The notes under the pieces: generated by a model | Seen by the model: only the letters and a program-made list of their open reading frames with translations | Told to the model about the DNA's origin: nothing | Database searches by the model: none | Position numbers and translations under genes: made by a program | Assembly: GCA_905182855.1 (NCBI GenBank) | Contig: CAJJDA010000010.1 | Coordinates: forward strand, 106,243 to 170,242 | DNA from: a gamma proteobacterium HTCC2207 | GTDB lineage: Bacteria > Pseudomonadota > Gammaproteobacteria > Pseudomonadales > Porticoccaceae | Length of the DNA stretch: 64,000 bases | Direction: 5' to 3' | In this document: positions 9,908 to 19,946 of the stretch, piece after piece | How the letters are laid out: each line of letters starts with the position of its first letter | Position numbering within the stretch: position 1 is the first letter of the stretch

Positions 9908-11337
9908 CTATGTCCGACTTTTCCTATGACTTAGTGGTTATCGGCAGTGGTCCAGCCGGTGAAGGGGCTGCAATGAATGCGGTCAAACAGGGGTGGCGTG
10001 TTGCCGTTGTCGACGCGCGGGCCATGGCTGGCGGTAGCTGCACGCATTTGGGTACCATTCCCTCAAAGGCGTTGCGCCAATCTGTGCGGCGCATGATGCA
10101 GTACAACACCATGCCCATGTTTCGAGCTATTGGCGAGCCTCGCTGGTTCTCCTTTCCCGATCTGATGAAGGCCGCTGATCAGGTCATTTCAAAACAGGTT
10201 CAGGGGCGCACCAAAGGCTATGCGCGCAATCGTGTGCAGACGCATATTGGCCGTGCGATGTTTACTGGGCCCAACGAAGTCGCAGTAACCAGTGCCGATG
10301 GCAAGGTGGTGCATGTTCGGTCAAAACACTTTTTGCTAGCCACGGGTTCTAGCCCCTATAGACCTAAGGATATCGATTTCACTGATCCCTGTATTTTTGA
10401 TAGTGACAGTATTTTAAAGCTCGATAGTACACCGCGAAATATCATTATTTATGGTGCTGGCGTGATTGGTTGTGAATATGCCTCCATCTTCTCGGGGTTG
10501 GATACGCGAGTTGATCTAGTCAATACCAGAGAATGGTTAATGAACTTCCTGGACGATGAAATCTCTGATGCACTGAGCTATCACTTGCGTGACCTGAATG
10601 TCACGGTGCGGCACAACGAAGAATATGAGCGAGTAACGACTAATGAAAATGGCGTAACGTTGGAGCTTAAGTCGGGCAAGCGTATCCATGCTGAAGCGCT
10701 ACTCTGGTGTAATGGGCGGTCTGGTAATACCCAGAATTTAGGTCTGGAAAATGCAGGTCTGGAGGCTGATGAGCGCGGACAGCTTCAGGTCAATAAAGAT
10801 TATCAAACCGCTGTGCCACATATTTATGCTGCTGGCGATGTGATTGGGTGGCCTTCACTGGCAGGTGCTGCCTATGATCAGGGGCGTTTTGCAGCCTCGC
10901 ACATGTGTGGCATGGAAGATCAGTATCGGGTGGAAGATGTGGCTACAGGTATCTGGACCATCCCAGAGATTAGCTTCGTGGGTAAGAATGAGTCGGAGCT
11001 GACTGCGTTGAGAGTCCCCTATGAGATTGGCCGCGCATACTTCAAGGATACTGCGCGGGCGCAGATATCGGGTGAGGAAGTGGGCATGTTAAAGATCCTG
11101 TTCCATCAGGATACTTTGGAGATTTTGGGTATTCATTGCTTTGGGGCAGAGGCGGCGGAGATTATTCATATTGGTCAGGCCATTATGAATCAGGAAGGCA
11201 GAGCCAACAGCATCAAATATTTTCTGCGTACCACGTTTAATTATCCCACAATGGCGGAAGCCTACCGTATTGCTTCTATGAACGGTTTAAACCGAGTGAG
11301 CAGAGATACCCGGTCCTTTGACGATAAACAGGCCTAA
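9904..11337 (+). CDS. sthA: Soluble pyridine nucleotide transhydrogenase
   Basis: SthA is a cytosolic FAD flavoprotein that moves reducing equivalents between NADPH and NAD+. The FAD motif [13 protein letters not shown], the single-cysteine motif [15 protein letters not shown] (the family lacks the second redox cysteine of disulfide reductases), the NAD motif [15 protein letters not shown] and [13 protein letters not shown] are all present. 477 aa, normal. It overlaps nqrM by four bases; an alternative start is ATG 9910. Its position behind nqr suggests NAD(P)H balance with the Na+ pump. Confidence 0.95.
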   Translation: MTMSDFSYDLVVIGSGPAGEGAAMNAVKQGWRVAVVDARAMAGGSCTHLGTIPSKALRQSVRRMMQYNTMPMFRAIGEPRWFSFPDLMKAADQVISKQVQGRTKGYARNRVQTHIGRAMFTGPNEVAVTSADGKVVHVRSKHFLLATGSSPYRPKDIDFTDPCIFDSDSILKLDSTPRNIIIYGAGVIGCEYASIFSGLDTRVDLVNTREWLMNFLDDEISDALSYHLRDLNVTVRHNEEYERVTTNENGVTLELKSGKRIHAEALLWCNGRSGNTQNLGLENAGLEADERGQLQVNKDYQTAVPHIYAAGDVIGWPSLAGAAYDQGRFAASHMCGMEDQYRVEDVATGIWTIPEISFVGKNESELTALRVPYEIGRAYFKDTARAQISGEEVGMLKILFHQDTLEILGIHCFGAEAAEIIHIGQAIMNQEGRANSIKYFLRTTFNYPTMAEAYRIASMNGLNRVSRDTRSFDDKQA

Positions 11338-11408
11338 CAGGCCCTGCCGTTGAGGTTGATTGGCTGCTCGATGTTGTTTGTCATGGGTCTTTCGGGTTTA
11401 ATCCCTGT

Positions 11409-12658
11409 ATGACTAAAAACCTCCCACTTTTTGTAGGCTTACGCTATACCCGCAGCAAACGCAGGGAGGGATTCGTCTCTTTTATATCTGGGTTTTCGCT
11501 CTGCGCTATGGCTCTAGGGGTGATGGCGCTCATTGTGGTGTTGTCGGTAATGAACGGCTTTGATCGAGAGATTAAAAACCGCCTGTTGCTGGTGGTGCCC
11601 CATGCAACCGTCAGCCGCCCCGAAGGCTTTAACGTCGCTGAGATTGCCAACCTGACGTCCCAGATTATGGCAGATTCCAATATTCTCGCGGTGGTACCCA
11701 TGGTGCAGAGTTTCGTCATGCTGTCCTATGACACCGAGAAAATAGGGGTAATGTTACAGGGCATTGACCCGCAGTGGTCGACTGTCGAACCGCTCAGAGA
11801 GAATATGCTTAGTGGATTCTTGGAAAAGTTGGCACCTGGAGACTTCGGCGTTGTACTGGGCAGTCAGGTGGCCCGCAGGTTGGGGGTTTTTGTCGGCGAT
11901 CGAATTCAGTTGACCATGCCTAAGGTCACGGTGACACCAGCCGGTATTTTTCCACGCATTAAAACAGTGACCGTCACCGGTATTTTTCAGGTGGGCGCTC
12001 AGGTAGATTCTTCGGTGATCTTTGTCCATGAGCAGGATGCGCGGAAGCTTCTACAACAGACTGATAGATTTCAAGGCTTGCGGTTGCGAGCTGGCAGAGC
12101 CTTACGGGGCCGACGAATGGATCCGGCAAACAGGACTGCAGTTACTGCCTGATGCGAAATGGCGTTCCTGGGCGGACTCTATGGGCACTTTATTTCAAGC
12201 AATGCGCATGGAAAAAGTGGTCGTCAGTCTACTGCTATCTGTGGTCATCGCTGTGGCGGCCTTTAATATTGTCGCCAGTCTAGTATTAATGGTGTCAGAC
12301 AAGCGCAAAGATATCGCTGTTATCCGAACCCTTGGGGCTACCTCTGGCACGGTCATGCGAATATTTATGGTGCAGGGTCTGGCCGTGGGCAGTATTGGTA
12401 TTTTGGCGGGTACTATTTTGGGCTGCCTGTTGGCCTATTTTATTGGTGATATTGTCAGCTTTATCGAGACCGTGGCTGGGGTCTATATTTTTGATCCCAC
12501 GGTCTACTTGATCAGTGCACTGCCATCCAAAATTCTTGCTCAGCGATCTCGCTATAGTGGTGGGTAGTGCCTTTATTATTAGCTTTTTAGCCACTCTTTA
12601 TCCGGCCTGGCGCGCCGGCCAAGTATTGCCCGCGGAGGCGTTACGCTATGACCATTGA
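11409..12658 (+). CDS. lolC: Lipoprotein-releasing ABC transporter permease LolC (two frameshifts in this sequence)
   Basis: LolC, with LolD and LolE, releases outer-membrane lipoproteins from the inner membrane to LolA. The N-terminus LPLFVGLRYTRSKRREGFVSFISGFS and VLSVMNGFDREIKNRLL are typical. The frame is lost twice. Near 12089-12091 it moves to the ORF reading YGADEWIRQTGLQLLP. Near 12537, where removing one T gives SKILLSDLAIVVG, it moves to SAFIISFLATLYPAWRAG and ends at the TGA 12656-12658. Both events fit single-base insertions. With them removed the protein is full length with four membrane segments. As LolC is essential, sequence error is likelier than decay. The 3' end overlaps lolD by 11 bases. 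Confidence 0.88.
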
Positions 12659-13337
12659 TACAGTGTTAGTTGCCAGCGGCCTCAGTCGCTATTATCAGCA
12701 GGGCGGTACAGAGTTAATGGTTTTGCAGGGCTTAGATCTTCGTATCGAGCGCGGTGAAAAGCTGGCGATTATTGGCGTTTCAGGTTCGGGCAAAACGACA
12801 CTGCTGAATTTACTGGGTGGCTTGGATGATCCCGATGCCGGCTCTGTCAGGGTTTGTGATAGAGATTGGAGTGAACTGGGTGCCACTCAGAGGGCTGCTT
12901 GGCGCAATCAGCATGTCGGCTTTGTCTATCAGTTCCACCATCTGTTGGGCGAGTTTTCGGCGTTGGAGAATGTTTCCCTGCCACTACTGATCGGCCAATG
13001 CTCGGTTGCCGATGCGCGACGACGAGCTATTGCGGTACTGGAGCGGGTCGGACTGGGTCATCGCCTTGACCACCAGCCGTCTGAACTTTCGGGGGGCGAG
13101 CGTCAGCGGGTGGCGATTGCCAGAGCATTAGTCACAGAGCCATCATTGGTTCTGATGGATGAGCCAACCGGTAACCTTGATCCCCATACCGCGGAGTCGA
13201 TGCTGGACCTCTTGATCGAATTAAATCAGGCTTTAGATATCAGCTTTGTCGTGGTTACCCATGATCCGGCTATCGCCGCGAGAATGGATCGCACCGTGCG
13301 TCTGGTGGATGGTGTGCTGGAGAACTTAGTTGTTTAA
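12648..13337 (+). CDS. lolD: Lipoprotein-releasing system ATP-binding protein LolD
   Basis: LolD is the ATPase of the LolCDE exporter. It has Walker A GVSGSGKTT, a Q-loop, signature LSGGERQRVAIARAL, Walker B LVLMDEP and the switch histidine in VVVTHDP. 229 aa, normal for LolD. It overlaps lolC and lolE at either end, so lolCDE is one translationally coupled operon. Confidence 0.96.
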   Translation: MTIDTVLVASGLSRYYQQGGTELMVLQGLDLRIERGEKLAIIGVSGSGKTTLLNLLGGLDDPDAGSVRVCDRDWSELGATQRAAWRNQHVGFVYQFHHLLGEFSALENVSLPLLIGQCSVADARRRAIAVLERVGLGHRLDHQPSELSGGERQRVAIARALVTEPSLVLMDEPTGNLDPHTAESMLDLLIELNQALDISFVVVTHDPAIAARMDRTVRLVDGVLENLVV

Positions 13338-14550
13338 GCCGGTCCCCAGTTTTATTGGCTTGCGCTATTTCATGTCTGGTGGTCGCGGTAATCTTTTGGT
13401 CTCGTTTATATCGCTTTTGGCGGTCACGGGTTTGGCTCTGGGCGTTGCTCTGCTAGTGGTGGTTCTGTCAGTTATGAATGGCTTTGATCGTGAACTGCGA
13501 GAACGTATTCTCTCAGTGGTTCCCCATGTTCAGTTGATACATTCTACCGGTGTTATCGATTGGCAAGATCAGCAATCTGTCATCGCTGGACTGCCGCAAG
13601 TGACTGAAGTGACACCCTACAATCAGGTCGATGGCCTGATTCAGGGCCGCCAGCAGACTAGACCTCTGCAGCTGTTAGGCTTGTCGGCCGAGTCAGTTCC
13701 GGCGGGGTTACAGCAGGTATTGGACGAGGGGCGCTTGGCAATTCCCAAGGCCAACCATCTGTTACTCTCTGCGGTTATCGCAGAGGATCTCAATGTCAGG
13801 CTAGATCAGCATGTCACGATTATTATTCCGGCGGCCAGCGGGGGCAAAACCGCCGCTTATGCTTTTAAGGTCGCAGGTATTTTTGCCACTCACACCGAGC
13901 TGGATCAGGTCTTAGCGCTCGGAGCGCTCGAGCAGGTGGCCGAGATTGCTGGGATTCCCAAGCAGGTGCAGGGTTTTAGAGTGCAGGTTGCCGATCAGTT
14001 TGATGCACGCAATATTGGCTACCAAGTACTCGATCAGTTGCCATTCGGCTATGGCTTTCGCGACTGGTTTCAAACGCATGGCAATCTGTATCAGGCCATT
14101 CAGCTGTCGCGCAATATGGTGGTCCTACTTATTTTTATGATTGTGGCGATCGCCGCGTTTAATGTGGTGTCAATGCTGATGATGTCGGTAATCGATAAGC
14201 GTAAAGATATTGCCATCTTGCAGACGTTGGGTCTGTCCAGAGCGCAGGTGATATGGCTCTTTTTGACGCAGGGAATGATGATAGGTCTGCTGGGTATTTC
14301 TATTGGCGTGGTGCTGGGTGTGACCGGTTGCTACTGGGTCGGCGATCTGGTGTCCTATGTGGAATCGCTTGTTGGCGTGGTGTTTCTTAATACCGAGGTG
14401 TATCCCATTGATTATGTGCCGGTGGATTTGCGCTGGACAGATGTTGTCGCCATCTGCATTACCGCTTTGATATTGAATCTAGTCGCGACGGTCTATCCTG
14501 CGGTTAGGGCTAGCCGGATGGCGCCAGCGCAAGAGCTAAGCTACGAGTAA
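13330..14550 (+). CDS. lolE: Lipoprotein-releasing ABC transporter permease LolE
   Basis: This is the second FtsX-type permease of LolCDE. It starts at a TTG (13330) overlapping lolD by eight bases; the N-terminus MFKPVPSFIGLRYFMSG is family-like. It has an N-terminal helix, a periplasmic domain and three C-terminal helices (VVLLIFMIVAIAAFNVVSMLMM and following). 406 aa, intact, which provides an internal comparison for the broken lolC. Confidence 0.94.
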   Translation: MFKPVPSFIGLRYFMSGGRGNLLVSFISLLAVTGLALGVALLVVVLSVMNGFDRELRERILSVVPHVQLIHSTGVIDWQDQQSVIAGLPQVTEVTPYNQVDGLIQGRQQTRPLQLLGLSAESVPAGLQQVLDEGRLAIPKANHLLLSAVIAEDLNVRLDQHVTIIIPAASGGKTAAYAFKVAGIFATHTELDQVLALGALEQVAEIAGIPKQVQGFRVQVADQFDARNIGYQVLDQLPFGYGFRDWFQTHGNLYQAIQLSRNMVVLLIFMIVAIAAFNVVSMLMMSVIDKRKDIAILQTLGLSRAQVIWLFLTQGMMIGLLGISIGVVLGVTGCYWVGDLVSYVESLVGVVFLNTEVYPIDYVPVDLRWTDVVAICITALILNLVATVYPAVRASRMAPAQELSYE

Positions 14551-14557
14551 AGCCCAA

Positions 14558-15088
14558 TCACCGGTGATCCTGACCCTGCTGTCTATCTTTGCGCCGTTCC
14601 CAATTTTGAACAACCTTCCAGTGCCACAGGTAGAGAATGAAAAAATAACCGACTGAGGCCAGGATTATCCCGCATAGTAGACTGCCGACAAACAGTGGCA
14701 GTAAAAACGCCATGCCCATATTGGAAAACCACTCCCAGTTCAATGTGACAGTAAATTGCACCGCATCACTGCCCAATAAAAAGCTACCGAGCTGGTGAGT
14801 TAGATAAAACATCGGTGGAATGGTGACTGGATTACTCAGCCAAATCAACATAAGGCCAATGGGTAGATTGGCGCTCAACCACAGGCACATAAAGGCAGCA
14901 ATAATCGTTTGTCCCGGCAGAGGTATAAAGGCGCAGAAAATGCCGACAAATACCGCCAGCGATACCGAGTGCCGATTTAGGTGAAACAGGTTGGGGTCTT
15001 TGGATAGAAAACTAACCCACGCCATGGATGGGCGTTTCAGTAAACGGCTTATGTCAGGTAAAAAACGGCGAATAATTTTGCGCGGCAT
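14558..15088 (-). CDS. DUF2062 membrane protein
   Basis: A 176-aa protein with an N-terminal basic segment (PRKIIRRFLPD) and hydrophobic helices; SVSLAVFVGIFCAFIPLPGQ and WLSNPVTIPPMFY are typical DUF2062 motifs (PLPGQ, NPVT). The function of the family is unknown. It is convergent with lolE with only seven bases between them. Confidence 0.85.
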   Translation of the reverse strand: MPRKIIRRFLPDISRLLKRPSMAWVSFLSKDPNLFHLNRHSVSLAVFVGIFCAFIPLPGQTIIAAFMCLWLSANLPIGLMLIWLSNPVTIPPMFYLTHQLGSFLLGSDAVQFTVTLNWEWFSNMGMAFLLPLFVGSLLCGIILASVGYFFILYLWHWKVVQNWERRKDRQQGQDHR

Positions 15089-15233
15089 AGACTCTTCACT
15101 GTCTTATTGTCGGTAACCGTCATTATGCCTTCAACTACTTGGGGTAACTAGTTAAAAAGTATCGTAAATCGGACTTGTTGATGCCCGCGAGTTATAATGT
15201 TGCCTTAGAAATTCAGCCAAAGGATAAGCCTCA

Positions 15234-16172
15234 GTGACCCAACCTGCCCTCGCAATCACGCAGCTGACCAAAATCTATGATGATGGCTTTGAGGCGCTTA
15301 AATGCATAGATCTCGAGGTTGCCCCTGGTGATTTTTTTGCTCTACTAGGCCCCAATGGCGCAGGAAAATCGACCACCATTGGTATCATCTGCTCCCTGGT
15401 GCGTAAAACCGCAGGCTCTGTCACCATATTTGGCCACGATATAGACAAAGACTTCAGTGCAGCCAAGCAGTTTGTCGGAGTCGTACCTCAGGACTTTAAC
15501 TTTAACCAGTTTGAAAAGCCGCTTGATATCTTGATTAATCAGGCGGGTTATTATGGCATCCACCGCGTTGAAGCTGAGCGGCGTGCAGAGAAGTATCTAA
15601 AGCAGCTAGGGCTCTGGGATAAACGCGATATTGCTTCACGAACCCTGTCCGGAGGTATGAAACGCCGACTCATGATTGCCCGTGCATTGATTCATGAGCC
15701 TAAGTTGCTCGTGCTAGATGAGCCAACTGCCGGAGTAGATATTGAGCTGCGTCGCTCTATGTGGTCGTTTCTGAAAGAGATTAATGCGCAGGGAACGACT
15801 ATTATTTTGACCACACATTATCTCGAAGAGGCGGAAAGTCTGTGTCGCAATGTGGCTATCATTGATCAGGGTCAGATTGTTAAAAACACGAGTATCCGCG
15901 AGCTGTTAACGCAACTAAATAAAGAGACGTTTGTGCTCGACAGTCGTGACGAGGTACTCCAATGTCCAGTGGTTGATGGCTATGTGCTATCTCAGGTTGA
16001 CGGTCACAGTATCGAGGTGGTTGTTGAGAAGTCCCAATCGATCAATGAGTTATTTGCGGCGCTGACAGCACAGGGTATTTATATCGTAAGTATGCGTAAT
16101 AAAGCCAATCGATTAGAGGAGCTATTTTTAGACCTCGTTGAGCAAAACCTGCAGGAGAAAGCCAATGGATAA
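15234..16172 (+). CDS. ABC exporter ATP-binding protein (YadG-like)
   Basis: This is a 312-aa ATPase of an ABC-2 exporter. Walker A is GPNGAGKST, signature LSGGMKRRLMIARAL, Walker B LLVLDEP, with the switch motif TTHYLEEAE. It starts at GTG 15234 behind AAGGATAA. The next gene, overlapping by eight bases, encodes the matching permease. The pair resembles YadG/YadH; the substrate is unknown. Confidence 0.9.
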   Translation: MTQPALAITQLTKIYDDGFEALKCIDLEVAPGDFFALLGPNGAGKSTTIGIICSLVRKTAGSVTIFGHDIDKDFSAAKQFVGVVPQDFNFNQFEKPLDILINQAGYYGIHRVEAERRAEKYLKQLGLWDKRDIASRTLSGGMKRRLMIARALIHEPKLLVLDEPTAGVDIELRRSMWSFLKEINAQGTTIILTTHYLEEAESLCRNVAIIDQGQIVKNTSIRELLTQLNKETFVLDSRDEVLQCPVVDGYVLSQVDGHSIEVVVEKSQSINELFAALTAQGIYIVSMRNKANRLEELFLDLVEQNLQEKANG

Positions 16173-16938
16173 TGGGCAGAAGTGGATAGCATTTAGCACT
16201 ATCGTGCGTCGTGAGATTAACCGTTTTATGCGTATTTGGCCGCAGACTTTAGTGCCTCCTGTCATTACCATCGTTTTGTATTTTGTTATATTTGGCAAAT
16301 TAATTGGCTCTCGCATTGGTGAGATGTCTAATCTTCCCTATATTCAGTTTGTAGCTCCCGGCTTGATTATGATGTCAGTGATCACCAACTCATATTCTAA
16401 TGTGGTGTCGTCTTTTTATGGCTCCAAATTTCAGCGCAATATCGAAGAGCTGCTGGTATCTCCCACGCCCAACTGGATTATTCTATTGGGCTATATGGTA
16501 GGTGGTATGAGCCGAGGTCTCGGTGTGGGCGCGATGGTGACATTGCTGTCGCTGTACTTTGCAGATTTTAGCTTGCACAGTGTGCCTGTCACCATTGGTA
16601 TCGTATTGATGACCTCGCTAATGTTCTCCCTAGCGGGTTTAATTAATGCCATTTTTGCCAATAGTTTTGATGATATTTCGATCATTCCAACCTTTGTTTT
16701 GACGCCTCTAATCTATCTGGGTGGTGTGTTTTATTCGATTGATTTACTGGGCGATTTTTGGGGTTCTGTTTCGTTGATTAATCCGATTCTCTATATGGTC
16801 AATGCCTTTCGATATGGCATGGTCGGGATCACTGACATTAATATTGTCTGGTCATTCATTATGGTGGGAATTTTTTCTATAGTGATGTTTTCGGTGGCAT
16901 TGCATCTGCTGGAAAAAGGCTCGAGATTGCGTAGCTAA
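16165..16938 (+). CDS. ABC-2 type exporter permease (YadH-like)
   Basis: A permease of about 257 aa with six hydrophobic segments and the ABC-2 region NPILYMVNAFRYGMVG near the C-terminus. The start is ATG 16165 (MDNGQKWIAFSTIVRREINR) behind CAGGAGA; the track start at 16138 lies within the ATPase gene. It partners the upstream ATPase. Its stop overlaps the queF start (TAATG). Confidence 0.9.
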   Translation: MDNGQKWIAFSTIVRREINRFMRIWPQTLVPPVITIVLYFVIFGKLIGSRIGEMSNLPYIQFVAPGLIMMSVITNSYSNVVSSFYGSKFQRNIEELLVSPTPNWIILLGYMVGGMSRGLGVGAMVTLLSLYFADFSLHSVPVTIGIVLMTSLMFSLAGLINAIFANSFDDISIIPTFVLTPLIYLGGVFYSIDLLGDFWGSVSLINPILYMVNAFRYGMVGITDINIVWSFIMVGIFSIVMFSVALHLLEKGSRLRS

Positions 16939-17762
16939 TGGTTGATCATTCTGACACTAGCTTAGGTAAAGAAACGGCTTATACAGACCAGTATGATCCG
17001 GCATTGCTGTTCCCAATACCGCGCGCTAAGGCTCGTGCCTCGGGACAACGAGATAACTTTTTCATGGGCGTCGATCTATGGACCGCCTATGAAATCTCCT
17101 GGCTAAACCCGCAGGGCATACCGCAGGTCGTGATTGGCGAGTTCTGGTTTCCCTGCGACAGTCAGTCAATTGTTGAATCTAAATCCTTCAAGTTGTATCT
17201 CAACTCCCTGATACAGACGCAATACAGTGACAGAGAAACAGTACGGCAGCTATTGGTAGCGGATCTATCCCGCGTGACCGGCTCAACTGTCGATGCGGTC
17301 CTGTACGATGTGTCGGAATATAACGGCGTTAACCCAATAGTCGAGCCGCAGGGGGTGTGTTTGGATCAGCAGCCGGTGATAGTTGATATGTATCAACCGA
17401 ATCCTGATTTTCTTTGCTGTGTGGTTGAGAACGAATTACCGGTTGAAGAGTGCCTGTACTCCCACCTGTTAAAAACCAATTGTCCCGTGACTAATCAGCC
17501 CGACTGGGCATCGGTATATATTAATTACAAAGGTCCGGCCATTGATCGAGATGGTCTGTTGCAATATATCGTCTCGTTTAGACAGCATCAGGATTTCCAT
17601 GAGCAGTGCGTTGAGAAGATTTTTCAGGATATTACTGAACGCTGTCAGCCCAGTGAGTTGAGCGTGTACGCGCGTTACATGCGCAGAGGCGGTTTGGATA
17701 TCAACCCCTATCGCAGTAGCGTTAATGCTGTACCGGCAGCGCTTAGGCAGGCTAGACAGTAG
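16938..17762 (+). CDS. queF: NADPH-dependent 7-cyano-7-deazaguanine reductase
   Basis: QueF reduces preQ0 to preQ1 with NADPH in queuosine biosynthesis. This is the long, YqcD-type form (274 aa). Motifs seen are FWFPCDSQSIVESKSFKLYLNS, the catalytic-cysteine segment LLKTNCPVTNQPDWASVYI, and FHEQCVEKI. It is translationally coupled to the ABC exporter by a one-base TAATG overlap, although a functional link is not obvious. Confidence 0.95.
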   Translation: MVDHSDTSLGKETAYTDQYDPALLFPIPRAKARASGQRDNFFMGVDLWTAYEISWLNPQGIPQVVIGEFWFPCDSQSIVESKSFKLYLNSLIQTQYSDRETVRQLLVADLSRVTGSTVDAVLYDVSEYNGVNPIVEPQGVCLDQQPVIVDMYQPNPDFLCCVVENELPVEECLYSHLLKTNCPVTNQPDWASVYINYKGPAIDRDGLLQYIVSFRQHQDFHEQCVEKIFQDITERCQPSELSVYARYMRRGGLDINPYRSSVNAVPAALRQARQ

Positions 17763-17780
17763 CGCAAACCGAACCGTCGA

Positions 17781-18635
17781 TTAGGCTAGGCTTGTTCTGA
17801 AGAATTCGATCAGTAGTTCGACCGCTTTATTTTTTCTATTTTTCGTCGAACATATCAGACTAATACCTACTTCGCCTAAATCGGGAAAGCGCGCCGATGG
17901 GCTAAGTATCTTTAAATTCTCAGGTACAGTACTGCGTGCCAAAACCGTGACGCCGAGTCCCTCCTCAATAGCATGCTGAATACCGGTCAGGTCGGGGATG
18001 GTATAGACAATCTGCCAGGGCTGTTGGTGGTGATCCAAAATTTTAATCGCGCGGTGGCGATAAATGCAACCTTCTGCCGCGGCAATAAGGGGCACTATCG
18101 AGACTTTCTGCGTATTGTGATCTCTGCTCGCGACCCAGACTAGGTCATCCGTTTTGAGCAGGTCTGAAGCGGTCTTTGAGGGGTTATCTTCAAGAGCTAG
18201 AATAAGCTCATGATTGGCTTTTCCCTCCTTGGAAAGTAGCTTCTTACTAAGTTCGCAATTTACTTCTAGTGTCACGCTTGGGTAGGCTTTGGCGAATCGA
18301 CTGACGATCTTTGGCAGAAGAGCGGTGGCAAATTCACTGGGGATACCCAATCGAATTCTGCCGCTTATCGTGCTTTTTGTTATCTGACTGATCGCTAGGT
18401 CATTGAGTGCCAGTATCTGGTTGGCATAATCATACAAACTCTCTCCGGCATCAGTCAGATCCAGAGACTTGCCGTTGCGGGTCAGTAATGGCTCGTCAAT
18501 CAGTTCTTCGAGCCGCTGTATCTGGAGGCTCACTGCGGGCTGCGACCGCCCCAAGATCTCACCCGCCTTGGTAAAACTATTGAGCTGGGCCACAGAGACA
18601 AACGCTCTCAGTAGGTCCATGGGTAAATTTTTCAT
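17781..18635 (-). CDS. LysR-family transcriptional regulator
   Basis: 284 aa with an N-terminal winged helix (FTKAGEILGRSQPAVSLQIQRLEEL) and a C-terminal effector-binding domain. It is divergent from gcvT-gcvP across a 162-bp AT-rich gap, so it may control glycine cleavage, as GcvA does in E. coli. It is not clearly a GcvA orthologue, however; the helix-turn-helix resembles the LrhA/HexA branch. The effector is unknown. Confidence 0.88.
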   Translation of the reverse strand: MKNLPMDLLRAFVSVAQLNSFTKAGEILGRSQPAVSLQIQRLEELIDEPLLTRNGKSLDLTDAGESLYDYANQILALNDLAISQITKSTISGRIRLGIPSEFATALLPKIVSRFAKAYPSVTLEVNCELSKKLLSKEGKANHELILALEDNPSKTASDLLKTDDLVWVASRDHNTQKVSIVPLIAAAEGCIYRHRAIKILDHHQQPWQIVYTIPDLTGIQHAIEEGLGVTVLARSTVPENLKILSPSARFPDLGEVGISLICSTKNRKNKAVELLIEFFRTSLA

Positions 18636-18797
18636 TGTGTAATCCCTATTTGAGCAACAATACTGGCATTTAAATTACTTATGCCTATATTGTATCTATT
18701 AATTTAACAAATTATCACTATGGCAATAAAATAGTGCATCGGACCCTGAGGTCCCTTTCTTAACCTGACGTTGTTACTGATTATGGAAAGAGAAATT
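18636..18797. promoter_or_regulatory. Divergent LysR/gcvT control region
   Basis: An AT-rich stretch (around 18660-18730) is followed by a small GGACC-CTGA-GGTCC hairpin at 18741-18754. I looked for a glycine riboswitch before gcvT and did not find its conserved elements. LysR sites (T-N11-A) cannot be chosen with confidence here. Confidence 0.4.
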
Positions 18798-19919
18798 ATG
18801 CCTGTAGAGCCTGAAATCAAACACACCATTTTCCATGATTACCATGTTGCGGCGGGCGGCAAGATGGTGCCCTTCGCGGGTTATCTTATGCCTGTGCAGT
18901 ACACCGACGGCATTATGCAAGAGCATCTGCACTGCAGAGATAATGCGGGTTTATTTGATGTATCTCATATGGGTCAGATTATTGTCAAAGGAGAGGGCGC
19001 TGCACAGGCGCTTGAGCGCTTAATGCCGGTGGATTTGCAGTCGTTAGGGATTAACCAGCAAACCTATAGCACGTTAACTAATGAGCAGGGTGGCGTGATA
19101 GATGACCTGATTGTAGCGCGCTGGACAGACGACACTTTCTTTCTGGTGGTCAATGCCGGTTGCAAGGAACAGGATGTCAGGCATATTCGTAAGCATCTGC
19201 CTGAATTTGAGGTGACGCATTTAGCAGATAGGTGTTTATTGGCTCTCCAAGGACTGCGCGCTAAGGATGTGATGGCCGACTTAGTGCCCGAGGCCAATGA
19301 ACTGATTTTTATGAATGGCGGTCATGCCACTATTAATAGTATCGAATGCTATATCACGCGGTCGGGTTACACCGGCGAAGATGGCTTTGAAATATCCATA
19401 GATCCCAGCGATGCCCTTCAGTTAGCCGATATTTTATTGAGCTATGACTATGTCAGCTGGATTGGATTGGGAGCCCGAGATTCTCTGCGCCTCGAAGCGG
19501 GCCTCTGTTTATATGGGCACGACATGAATGAACAGACATCACCAATAGAGGCGGGAATTACTTGGAGCATCAGCAAATCACGCCGTGCTGGCGCTCCTAA
19601 TGCCGGCGGATTTTTAGGGGCAGATATCATTCTTAAGCATATGGCCGATGGCGTGTCGAAAAAGCGTGTTGGTTTTTTGGTTGATGGCCGTGCGCCTGTC
19701 CGTGAGGGCGCCGAGATTATTGATGAGAGCGGCACCGTCATCGGTAACATTACCAGCGGCGGTTTTGGTCCCACACTGCAAGCACCCATAGCGATGGGTT
19801 ATGTGCCGTCTGAATTATCAGCGATAGGGACACAGCTAAACGCCCTTGTAAGGGGTAAGCCACGACCTATAACAGTGATGAAAATGCCTTTGGTAGAGCA
19901 CCGCTTTTACCGCGGTTAA
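18798..19919 (+). CDS. gcvT: Glycine cleavage system T protein (aminomethyltransferase)
   Basis: GcvT takes the methylamine group from lipoyl-GcvH and transfers its carbon to tetrahydrofolate, releasing ammonia. RDNAGLFDVSHMGQI, the catalytic-aspartate region NEQGGVIDDLIV and TRSGYTGEDGFEIS mark it as a true GcvT. I prefer ATG 18798 (MPVEPEIKHTIFHD) because of the GGAAAGAGA site before it; ATG 18783 is possible. gcvP follows after 27 bases and there is no gcvH between them. Confidence 0.93.
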   Translation: MPVEPEIKHTIFHDYHVAAGGKMVPFAGYLMPVQYTDGIMQEHLHCRDNAGLFDVSHMGQIIVKGEGAAQALERLMPVDLQSLGINQQTYSTLTNEQGGVIDDLIVARWTDDTFFLVVNAGCKEQDVRHIRKHLPEFEVTHLADRCLLALQGLRAKDVMADLVPEANELIFMNGGHATINSIECYITRSGYTGEDGFEISIDPSDALQLADILLSYDYVSWIGLGARDSLRLEAGLCLYGHDMNEQTSPIEAGITWSISKSRRAGAPNAGGFLGADIILKHMADGVSKKRVGFLVDGRAPVREGAEIIDESGTVIGNITSGGFGPTLQAPIAMGYVPSELSAIGTQLNALVRGKPRPITVMKMPLVEHRFYRG

Positions 19920-19946
19920 CCTGAATAATACCCTGGAGCCCAGCTA

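Noticed and set aside
18636-18797. Glycine riboswitch before gcvT
   Set aside because: The spacer is short and lacks the tandem glycine-aptamer conserved blocks; only a five-bp hairpin is seen.
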